The notes beneath the pieces were generated by a model. It did not search any database. It was not told the origin of the DNA and saw nothing but the letters and a program-made list of their open reading frames with translations. Below, one piece after another: positions 6,432-12,586 of a stretch of 12,586 bases of DNA. Origin of the DNA: an uncultured Clostridia bacterium (lineage in GTDB: Bacteria > Bacillota > Clostridia > TANB77 > CAG-508); assembly GCA_944393275.1 (NCBI GenBank), contig CALXZQ010000028.1:1-12586 (forward strand). Direction: 5' to 3'. A program made the position numbers and the translations under genes. The stretch's first letter is position 1; the number at the start of each line of letters is the position of its first letter.

Positions 6432-7550
6432 ATGGAAAAACAAAAGAATAATAATACCTTGTTGGTAGTTAAAAATAATTCATTGCAAGAAGTCAAAAAT
6501 AGAATGCTTCCTAAAGCAATGGATGGAGCTAAAAGAATAGGCAAAATACTAGGATATAGTGGTGTTGCCTTAGCTAGTATTGTTGCCGTTTCTGTAGGAA
6601 GTCTACCAGTAGCAGCTATAGGAACAGTAGCTGGAATACGAGCAGGATATGGAGCTATATTAAATACCCTTTATAAAACAGAACCAGGTTTAATGTTTGT
6701 TTCTCAAAAAAAACCATTAAAAGGAGAAATTGAAATATTCCAAGCATCGGTAATAGATGCTACATCAAAAATGAAAGGATATACAAATGGAGAAAAAGGG
6801 GGAATGATGGCTCTTCAAGCTTTAGTAGGTTTTTCAAGATATAAGAAGAACTTAGAAGGCTCTGATTACGAAGTTGGGGAAAATGGAGAAAAAATTTATA
6901 CTCAAAGAATATCAACAGTAACACATGGAATAAATATAAAAAATTTTCAAATGTTAGAAACTTTAGGTTATATAAAAATAGATTCCATGGATAACAGACA
7001 TTCACAAAACTTAGTAGGAAGAATATTAGGACGAGAACCTAAGGAAAAACAATCTTTATTAATTTTAGAAAAATTAGGATTTAAAAATTTTGGAGACCTA
7101 AGAGAAATAGCAAAAGCAGCAGTTACAGGGGATAAAGATACCTTAACAAAAATGAAGAAAACTACTACAAGAATAACATTTAGATTGACAGACAAGCCTA
7201 TAGATTTTGAGGAATTATATAGCAAATATTCTGATTTAGGACAAGTAGAAGATAGAGATGAGAGAGTAGCATTAAGAAGAATGGCGGGAATCTTCAATCA
7301 TGAAAGAGGAATATTGACAACCAAAAATCTAGATATAGTAAAAGATAGATACGGAAGAGATATACTAAAATATAATGTTAAAGAATCTTTTGGTATGAGA
7401 ATGCAAAAAAGGTTAAAACAAGGACAACAAGAAACACAAAATTTAAAAGATAGGATAAGAGAAGAAGTAGATATTGCAGAAGCATTAAAAAGAAGTCAAG
7501 AACAAAGAGAACAACAAACACAAAAAACACAAAAAATAGAAACAAGATAG
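6432..7550 (+). CDS. Unrecognised protein with an Ala/Gly-rich hydrophobic segment, inside the queuosine operon
   Basis: I do not recognise this 372-residue protein. The ATG at 6432 follows a short-spaced GAGGA site (6422-6426). Residues about 39-77 form a hydrophobic, Ala/Gly/Val-rich segment (YSGVALASIVAVSVGSLPVA and on) that could be a membrane helical hairpin or a membrane-associated amphipathic region; there is no cleavable signal peptide. The middle (about 90-320) is mixed alpha/beta in character and positively charged, with a stretch FQMLETLGYIKID near 175-187 that could be part of a small winged-helix-like fold. The C-terminal ~50 residues are a Gln/Glu/Lys/Arg-rich, probably coiled or disordered tail ending in repeated QTQK. 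It lies ten bases after queA and its stop overlaps the tgt ribosome binding site, so it is co-transcribed with both. Position alone does not prove a role in tRNA modification. Confidence 0.85.
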   Translation: MEKQKNNNTLLVVKNNSLQEVKNRMLPKAMDGAKRIGKILGYSGVALASIVAVSVGSLPVAAIGTVAGIRAGYGAILNTLYKTEPGLMFVSQKKPLKGEIEIFQASVIDATSKMKGYTNGEKGGMMALQALVGFSRYKKNLEGSDYEVGENGEKIYTQRISTVTHGINIKNFQMLETLGYIKIDSMDNRHSQNLVGRILGREPKEKQSLLILEKLGFKNFGDLREIAKAAVTGDKDTLTKMKKTTTRITFRLTDKPIDFEELYSKYSDLGQVEDRDERVALRRMAGIFNHERGILTTKNLDIVKDRYGRDILKYNVKESFGMRMQKRLKQGQQETQNLKDRIREEVDIAEALKRSQEQREQQTQKTQKIETR

Positions 7551-7560
7551 GAGAAAAAAT

Positions 7561-8688
7561 ATGAAACCAGCAGTAACATATGAATTATTACATGAGTGTA
7601 AACAAACAGGAGCAAGAAGAGGAATAGTACATACACCTCATGGAGATATCCAAACTCCGGTATTTATGCCAGTAGGAACTCAAGCTACAGTAAAGTCTAT
7701 GACACCAGATGAACTAAAAAACGAAATAGATGTAAAAATTTTATTATCAAATACTTATCATTTATATCTAAGACCAGGAAGTAAACTTATAAGAGAAGCA
7801 GGTGGACTTCATAAATTTATGAACTGGGATAGAGCTATACTTACTGATAGTGGAGGCTTTCAAGTGTTTAGTTTAGGCCCATTAAGAACTATAACAGAAG
7901 AAGGTGTTGAATTTAAATCACACTTAGACGGAAGCAGACATTTTTTATCTCCAGAAAAAGTAATGGAAATAGAAAATGATTTAGGATCTGATATTATGAT
8001 GGCATTTGATGAGTGCTGTCCATATCCATCTACATATGAATATACAAAGGCATCAATGGAAAGAACTACAAGATGGGCAAAAAGGTGTAAAGAAGCACAT
8101 AAAAACACAGAAAATCAATCTCTATTTGGAATTATCCAAGGAGGATTTTATAAAGATCTAAGAGAGCAGAGTGCAAAGGAATTGATAGAGTTAGATTTGC
8201 CAGGATATGCAATAGGAGGAATAAGTGTAGGAGAGCCTAAAGAGGAATTCCTAGAAATGCTAAGATATACTACTCCATTAATGCCTAAAGATAAGCCAAG
8301 ATATTTAATGGGAGTAGGAAGTCCTGATTATTTGATAGAAGCAGCAATAAGCGGAATAGATATGTGCGACTGTGTACTTCCAACAAGAATTGCAAGAAAT
8401 GGAACTGCTATGACTTGGAATGGAAAAGTGGTAGTAAGGAACAAAACATATGAGAAAGATTGGGGACCATTAGACCCAGAATGTGATTGTTATACTTGTA
8501 GAAATTATACTAGAGCATATATTAGACATTTAGTTAAAACAAAAGAAATATTAGGAGTTAGATTACTATCACTACACAATATTTATTTCTTGACTAAATT
8601 AATGGAAAAGGTTAGAATAGAAATAGAGAATGACAACTTATTAAACTTTAAAAATGAGTTTTATAGAAAGTATGGGTATGAAGAATAA
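7561..8688 (+). CDS. tgt: tRNA-guanine transglycosylase (queuosine synthesis)
   Basis: Bacterial Tgt replaces guanine 34 in GUN anticodons with preQ1, the step before QueA. The 375-residue length is typical. The essential residues are all present: the acid/base aspartate D96 in DSGGFQ, the substrate pocket MAFDEC followed by CPYP, the GGISVGE loop, and the nucleophile D270 in DCVLPTR. The zinc site is C308, C310 and C313 (in CDCYTC) with H339 in LLSLHN, with the same spacing as the E. coli enzyme. The ATG at 7561 has AGGAG at 7549-7553, overlapping the stop of the preceding gene. Whether the base used is preQ1 or queuine cannot be settled from motifs seen here, but queA in the same operon favours preQ1. 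Confidence 0.98.
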   Translation: MKPAVTYELLHECKQTGARRGIVHTPHGDIQTPVFMPVGTQATVKSMTPDELKNEIDVKILLSNTYHLYLRPGSKLIREAGGLHKFMNWDRAILTDSGGFQVFSLGPLRTITEEGVEFKSHLDGSRHFLSPEKVMEIENDLGSDIMMAFDECCPYPSTYEYTKASMERTTRWAKRCKEAHKNTENQSLFGIIQGGFYKDLREQSAKELIELDLPGYAIGGISVGEPKEEFLEMLRYTTPLMPKDKPRYLMGVGSPDYLIEAAISGIDMCDCVLPTRIARNGTAMTWNGKVVVRNKTYEKDWGPLDPECDCYTCRNYTRAYIRHLVKTKEILGVRLLSLHNIYFLTKLMEKVRIEIENDNLLNFKNEFYRKYGYEE

Positions 8689-8703
8689 CGAGGGGGATAA
8701 AAT

Positions 8704-10260
8704 ATGGATTTGTTTGAAGAAGACTTATTAGATGAAAAGAAAAAAGTAAAAAAAATGGGAACAGGAATAATAGTTGCAATTATTATAGCAATTATTTTAA
8801 TAGTAGTTATTCTAGTAATAATCTCATACCTACAATCTATGCAACTGGGTATGTTTATAAATGGTGTACAATCTCCACTATCTTCAACAACAGTCATTCA
8901 AGAAGAATCAGGTAAAATGTATATATCAATAAAAGACTTAAGTAAGGCATTAGGATATACCTACTATAATGGAGAATATGGAGCAGCATCAGAAGATGAT
9001 AAAAAAGGTTTTGTAGAAACTGATACAGATGAAGAAGTAGCTTCTTTTGAAATGAATTCTAAGAAAATATATAAAATATTATTAAATGATAACGCAAAAA
9101 ATAATGAATACGATTATATATATATAGATGAGCCTATAAGATATATAAATGGAAACTTATATGCAACAGTCGATGGAATCAAAAAAATATATAATGCTGA
9201 TATAACATATAACCAAGAAACTAATAAGATAAATATTTATACTTTATCATACTTAACACAATATTATACAACAAATATAGCAAGTATGGGATATGCACAA
9301 ATAGATGAAAACTTCTACAATTTAAAAGCAATAATAAATGGAATGCTTGTAGTAGAAAATAATAGTGGTAGATTAGGAGTAATAGATTTAACAACAAATA
9401 ATGAGATTATTGGTACAAAATACTCAGGAATAACATATATTGAAGCTACAAACGAATTCTTAGTAGAGAACAATGAAAAAGTGGGAATTGTTAACAATCT
9501 AGGTAGAACCAAAATTGCATTAGAATATGATGAACTAAAATTATTAGATAATGATTCAGGATTGTACATAGCAAGATTAGGAGATAAATATGGTGTTATA
9601 AATAAACAAGGCTCAATTATAATTCATATAGAATATGATGAAATAGGAGTAGATAAGACTTTATTTAAGAGTTCAGAAGTAAGTAATCCATATCTATTAT
9701 ATGATAATTGTATACCGGTATGTAGAAATAACAAATGGGGTATATATAATATATCTGGAAGATTAATTGTACCTATTGAGTATGATGCTATGGGTTGTAT
9801 AGTATCAAGTAATAGAAATAATTCAGCAAATAATGCGTTATTATTAGAAGATTATGAGGCAATAATCCTAGGAAGAAATGCTGAGGAAAATAATGAAAGT
9901 AGAAAATTCTATGCAGTTGTTAATTCAAGAGGAGAATTCTTAGTACAACTTAATAGTATGGTAGAAAGTATTTACTATATTACAGAAAATGGAGAAGATA
10001 TTTATCAAATAGAAATAAATGGTGCAAAAGGCAACTTAGATGATGTATTCTCAAGAAGTGGAATAAAAAAGGTAAATAGAAGTGTAGAGTCAACAGATAA
10101 TAGTGAAGATATAGATATAAATCAAAATGTAGTAACAGATGGACAGACAAATCAAAATACAGAAGAAAATGAGTCAGATGATCAGAATAACACTGAGCAA
10201 CAAGATTCATCAGAACAACAAGACAGTCAATCAGGAGATCAAGAAAACTCTCAAGAATAA
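8704..10260 (+). CDS. Membrane-anchored WG-repeat protein with copper-amine-oxidase-N-like domain and acidic tail
   Basis: The 518-residue protein starts at ATG 8704 after a GAGGGGGA site (8690-8697), 15 bases after tgt. A charged N-terminus (EEDLLDEKKKVKK) precedes one long transmembrane helix at about 19-43, with no cleavage site, so the rest is likely outside the membrane. Residues about 50-180 resemble the copper-amine-oxidase N-terminal-like domain common in Firmicute surface proteins (FINGVQSPL at the start, YISIKDLSKALGY, LYATVDGIKKIY). From about 215 to 420 come degenerate WG/KWG-type repeats, each with xxGxxNxxG followed by an EYDE-like acidic motif: RLGVIDL (~223), KVGIVNNLG (~259), KYGVINKQG (~295), KWGIYNISG (~344) and FYAVVNSRG (~403). 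The last ~65 residues are a Ser/Gln/Glu/Asn/Asp-rich low-complexity tail, probably disordered. Function unknown; the repeat fold suggests binding of a wall or protein partner. Confidence 0.88.
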   Translation: MDLFEEDLLDEKKKVKKMGTGIIVAIIIAIILIVVILVIISYLQSMQLGMFINGVQSPLSSTTVIQEESGKMYISIKDLSKALGYTYYNGEYGAASEDDKKGFVETDTDEEVASFEMNSKKIYKILLNDNAKNNEYDYIYIDEPIRYINGNLYATVDGIKKIYNADITYNQETNKINIYTLSYLTQYYTTNIASMGYAQIDENFYNLKAIINGMLVVENNSGRLGVIDLTTNNEIIGTKYSGITYIEATNEFLVENNEKVGIVNNLGRTKIALEYDELKLLDNDSGLYIARLGDKYGVINKQGSIIIHIEYDEIGVDKTLFKSSEVSNPYLLYDNCIPVCRNNKWGIYNISGRLIVPIEYDAMGCIVSSNRNNSANNALLLEDYEAIILGRNAEENNESRKFYAVVNSRGEFLVQLNSMVESIYYITENGEDIYQIEINGAKGNLDDVFSRSGIKKVNRSVESTDNSEDIDINQNVVTDGQTNQNTEENESDDQNNTEQQDSSEQQDSQSGDQENSQE

Positions 10261-10286
10261 TAAATTATATAAATAAAATAGTTCTA

Positions 10287-10328
10287 AAAAAATACCTTCC
10301 TAATAATATTTTAAGGGAGGTATTTTTT
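10287..10328 (+). terminator. Hairpin at the end of the queuosine operon, with the next gene's ribosome binding site in its 3' arm
   Basis: Bases 10287-10300 pair with 10315-10328 over 14 positions (one G-T pair) around a 14-base loop. The 3' arm ends in six T (10323-10328), giving the form of an intrinsic terminator, 26 bases after the stop of the WG-repeat gene. The same arm contains GGGAGG (10315-10320), the ribosome binding site of the gene starting at 10329, and the T-run abuts its ATG. It could therefore terminate most transcripts and, in those that pass, hide the site. Confidence 0.75.
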
Positions 10329-10724
10329 ATGAATAATGAAAAAAGAGAAATATTAGAAATTAATAATACTGCTAAAGTAATAATAAAGGGAAGTGTCATA
10401 TCATTTATAAGTCTAATTATACTTTTATTAGTTTTTGCAGTAGTTCTTACATATACCAATACTAGTGAAAACATAATACCAGTAGTAACTATAATAATAA
10501 ATGCAGTATCTATATTAATAGGTAGTTCTATTGCTACTATCCATATAAAAAAGAATGGTATATTAAATGGTGCAATAATAGGAGCAATATATATGTTATT
10601 AATATATATTGTTTCAGTAATACTAAATAATAGTTTTCACTTACAAATACAATCTATAGTTATGATAATATTAGGAATAATATCAGGTGGTATAGGAGGA
10701 ATTATTGGAGTTAATATAAAGTAA
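10329..10724 (+). CDS. Four-helix TIGR04086-type membrane protein
   Basis: The 131-residue protein is almost wholly hydrophobic, with four predicted transmembrane helices at about 20-42, 49-71, 78-100 and 106-128. A short charged N-terminus (NNEKREILE) precedes the first, and the last is glycine-rich (GIISGGIGGIIG). Size, helix number, the glycine-rich final helix and the place shortly after tgt fit the TIGR04086 family (YrzE-like in Bacillus), a family without known function usually found downstream of queA-tgt-yajC. No yajC is present between here and tgt. The start at ATG 10329 is supported by GGGAGG at 10315-10320 with an eight-base T-rich spacer, which lies in the terminator-like hairpin. 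Expression by read-through or from an unseen promoter is an inference. Confidence 0.8.
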   Translation: MNNEKREILEINNTAKVIIKGSVISFISLIILLLVFAVVLTYTNTSENIIPVVTIIINAVSILIGSSIATIHIKKNGILNGAIIGAIYMLLIYIVSVILNNSFHLQIQSIVMIILGIISGGIGGIIGVNIK

Positions 10725-10744
10725 TAGCATATTATGTGAAAATA

Positions 10745-10753
10745 TGATAAAAT
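10745..10753 (+). promoter_or_regulatory. Possible extended -10 element before uvrC
   Basis: TGATAAAAT at 10745-10753 fits a TGn extended -10 followed by TAAAAT, about 28 bases before the uvrC start. No good -35 box lies 16-18 bases upstream. uvrC may be read from here or by continuation from the preceding gene, which ends 56 bases before it. Confidence 0.3.
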
Positions 10754-10780
10754 AATTCTATATTAATTTTCGGAGGAACT

Positions 10781-12565
10781 ATGTTTAATATAGAAGAAGA
10801 ATTAAAAAAATTACCTGGAAAGCCAGGAGTATATATAATGAGAGACAAAGAAGATAATATAATCTATGTAGGGAAAGCCATTTCTTTAAAAAAACGTGTT
10901 AGGTCATATTTTAGAAAGACTAATAAAACTGAGAGAATAAAAAAAATGGTATCATTAATTGATCATTTTGAATATATAGTAGTAGATAATGAAGCAGAAG
11001 CTCTAATTTTAGAATGTAATTTAATAAAGAAAAATAGACCAAGATTTAATGTTTTACTTAAAGATGATAAAACATATCCATATATAAAAATAGATATGAG
11101 TACGGATTTCCCTAATGTATATATGACAAGAAGAGTTATAAATGATGGAAGTAAATACTTCGGGCCTTATGCTAATCCAGGTAGTGCAAAAGAAATGCTA
11201 AACTTTATAAAAGAAAAGTTTAAAATAAGACAATGTAGAAATTATGAAGGAAGAACAAGACCATGTCTTAATTATCATATAAAAAGATGTGATGCTCCTT
11301 GTATGGGATATATATCAAAGGAAGAATATCGAACTCAAATAGATGAAATTATAGATTTGTTAGAGGGAAAAACAAATAAAATAATAAGAGATTTAGAAAA
11401 GCAAATTAAGGTAGCTGCAGAAAAATTAGAATTTGAAAAAGCGGCATATCTAAGAGATAAAAAAATTGCAATAGAAAGAATTTCTGAAAAACAAAAGGTG
11501 TCAAATATTTCAGAAAATAATATAGATGTAATAGGAATTGCAAAAAATGAATTAGAAGTATGTATTGAAATGTTTTTTGTTAGGGGAAGTAAAATGATAG
11601 GAAGAGAGCACTATTTCTTTAGTAATCTAGTAGAGATGGAAAATAGTGAAATTATATCAGGATTTATAAAACAATATTATTTAAATAATCCAAATTTACC
11701 TAATAAAATAATGATTAGAGAGGAAATAGAGGATAAAGAGGCAATTGAAAAATGGTTATCCACAGAAGCAGAAAGAAAAGTAGAGATTAAAACTCCACAA
11801 AAAGGAGAAAAATTAAGATTTATAGAAATGGCAGAAAATAATGCAGAGGTTACCTTAAATAATAAAAATAAAGAAAAAAATGATATTCTATTAGAACTTA
11901 AACAAGTTCTAAAAATGGATAAGCTACCTAGAAAGATAGAATGTTATGATATATCTAATCTTTCAGGAACTAATATTGTTGCAGGAATGTGTGTTATGCA
12001 AGATGGAGTTATAAAAAAGAATTTAGCTAGAAGATTTAAAATAAAAACTGTATATGGACAAGATGATCCAAGATGTATGGCAGAAGTTATAGAAAGAAGA
12101 TTAATGCATTCTATAGATAAAGAAGATAAAGGATTTGGTAAGTTACCAGATGTTATATTTGTAGATGGTGGAATAACACAACTAAAAGCAGCAAAACAGG
12201 TTATAGAAAAATTAAATTTACAAATACCTATATATGGAATGGTAAAAAATGATAAGCATAGGACTAGAGCATTAATGGATGAAAATAGAAAAGAATTAAA
12301 ATTGTCAGAAAAGTTAATGAATCATATAACAAATTTTCAAGACCAAGTTCACGATACTGCAATTTCATATCATAAAAAATTAAGAGATAAAGAAATAACT
12401 AAATCTAGTCTAGATGATATAAATGGAATAGGTGCCAAGAAAAAGCAGGCATTATTAAAAGAGTTTGGAAGTATTGAGAAAATAAAACAAGCTAGTATTG
12501 AAGAACTTACAAAAATAAAAGGAATCAATGAAGCTTTAGCAAAAAAACTAAAAGAAGAATTGTAG
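10781..12565 (+). CDS. uvrC: UvrABC excinuclease subunit C
   Basis: UvrC makes both incisions around a bulky DNA lesion after UvrA and UvrB have located it. The 594-residue length is complete for the family. The GIY-YIG nuclease for the 3' cut covers about 12-95, with GVY at 16-18 and YVG at 29-31. Four cysteines at 152, 162, 170 and 174 match the conserved set known to hold an iron-sulphur cluster in UvrC. The UVR domain that contacts UvrB is at about 203-238 (EKLEFEKAAYLRD). The RNase H-like nuclease for the 5' cut shows D390 in CYDIS, D462 in FVDGG and H524 in HDTAISYH. The last 50 residues are a tandem helix-hairpin-helix (INGIGAKKK and IKGINEALAKK). The ATG at 10781 has CGGAGGA at 10771-10777. 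It stands apart from uvrA/uvrB in this window. Confidence 0.98.
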   Translation: MFNIEEELKKLPGKPGVYIMRDKEDNIIYVGKAISLKKRVRSYFRKTNKTERIKKMVSLIDHFEYIVVDNEAEALILECNLIKKNRPRFNVLLKDDKTYPYIKIDMSTDFPNVYMTRRVINDGSKYFGPYANPGSAKEMLNFIKEKFKIRQCRNYEGRTRPCLNYHIKRCDAPCMGYISKEEYRTQIDEIIDLLEGKTNKIIRDLEKQIKVAAEKLEFEKAAYLRDKKIAIERISEKQKVSNISENNIDVIGIAKNELEVCIEMFFVRGSKMIGREHYFFSNLVEMENSEIISGFIKQYYLNNPNLPNKIMIREEIEDKEAIEKWLSTEAERKVEIKTPQKGEKLRFIEMAENNAEVTLNNKNKEKNDILLELKQVLKMDKLPRKIECYDISNLSGTNIVAGMCVMQDGVIKKNLARRFKIKTVYGQDDPRCMAEVIERRLMHSIDKEDKGFGKLPDVIFVDGGITQLKAAKQVIEKLNLQIPIYGMVKNDKHRTRALMDENRKELKLSEKLMNHITNFQDQVHDTAISYHKKLRDKEITKSSLDDINGIGAKKKQALLKEFGSIEKIKQASIEELTKIKGINEALAKKLKEEL

Positions 12566-12586
12566 AATAATAGTATTAATCTACAA
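12560..12586 (+). terminator. Inverted repeat overlapping the uvrC stop, cut by the window end
   Basis: TTGTAGA (12560-12566) is complementary to TCTACAA (12580-12586), and TAATA (12568-12572) to TATTA (12574-12578), with one A-A mismatch between the two. The left arm includes the uvrC stop codon. The repeat reaches the last base of the window, so neither its full length nor any following T-run can be seen. It has a low GC content for a terminator. Confidence 0.4.

Noticed and set aside
6968..7297. Open frame of 109 codons on the minus strand inside the unknown gene
   Set aside because: The + strand frame has a ribosome binding site, tight operon spacing and a coherent protein; the minus frame has none of these. 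Because the + gene is unrecognised I considered it, but the context supports the + strand.
10265..10474. Minus-strand frame of 69 codons over the terminator and the start of the TIGR04086-type gene
   Set aside because: It runs antisense to a well-supported membrane protein and ends inside the hairpin region; it has no family resemblance.
1..12586. CRISPR array, prophage, insertion sequence, tRNA or rRNA
   Set aside because: No regularly spaced repeats, transposase or integrase motifs, tRNA cloverleaf patterns or rRNA-like sequence were seen on either strand.

Overview
The window reads as chromosomal DNA of a low-GC, Gram-positive Firmicute, most likely a member of the Clostridia. The evidence is very AT-rich codon use, strong AGGAGG-type ribosome binding sites, a T-box leader controlling an aminoacyl-tRNA synthetase gene, a long (type 2) isoleucyl-tRNA synthetase, and a TIGR04086-type membrane protein close to queA/tgt. 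All supported genes lie on the + strand. I found no rRNA, tRNA, CRISPR array, insertion sequence or prophage gene.

Region 1 (about 1-1710) holds a two-gene signalling unit. It consists of a small ECF-type sigma factor gene and an overlapping gene for a single-pass membrane protein that looks like its anti-sigma or sensor partner. The sigma gene is broken in this sequence: region 2 lies in one frame (43-384) and region 4 continues in the next (341-586), so a one-base indel near 345 separates them. The unit ends in a long, nearly perfect hairpin with a GAAA loop (1661-1708).

Region 2 (about 1822-5321) is an isoleucyl-tRNA synthetase transcription unit: a sigma-A-type promoter, a T-box riboswitch with an ATC (Ile) specifier, the T-box motif with its TGGT tRNA-end-binding bulge, a competing intrinsic terminator, ileS, and a 44-base perfect palindrome as the end terminator. 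The 494-base gap between the genes (1647-2140) is filled by the upstream terminator, about 110 AT-rich bases without recognisable content, the promoter and the T-box leader.

Region 3 (about 5331-10328) is a four-gene queuosine operon read from a near-consensus promoter: queA, an unrecognised gene, tgt, and a membrane-anchored WG-repeat protein. QueA and Tgt are two steps of the same tRNA wobble-base pathway (Tgt inserts preQ1, QueA builds epoxyqueuosine on it). The two other genes are not part of the known pathway but sit within 10-15 bases of their neighbours, so they are probably co-transcribed. A hairpin at 10287-10328 looks like the operon terminator, and its 3' arm contains the ribosome binding site of the next gene.

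Region 4 (10329-12586) holds a four-helix TIGR04086-type membrane protein and a complete uvrC for nucleotide excision repair, followed by an inverted repeat cut by the window edge.

Most of the window is housekeeping. The points that deserve a second look are the split sigma factor and its membrane partner, the unknown queA-tgt intercalated gene, the WG-repeat protein in the operon, and the hairpin that combines a terminator with a buried ribosome binding site.
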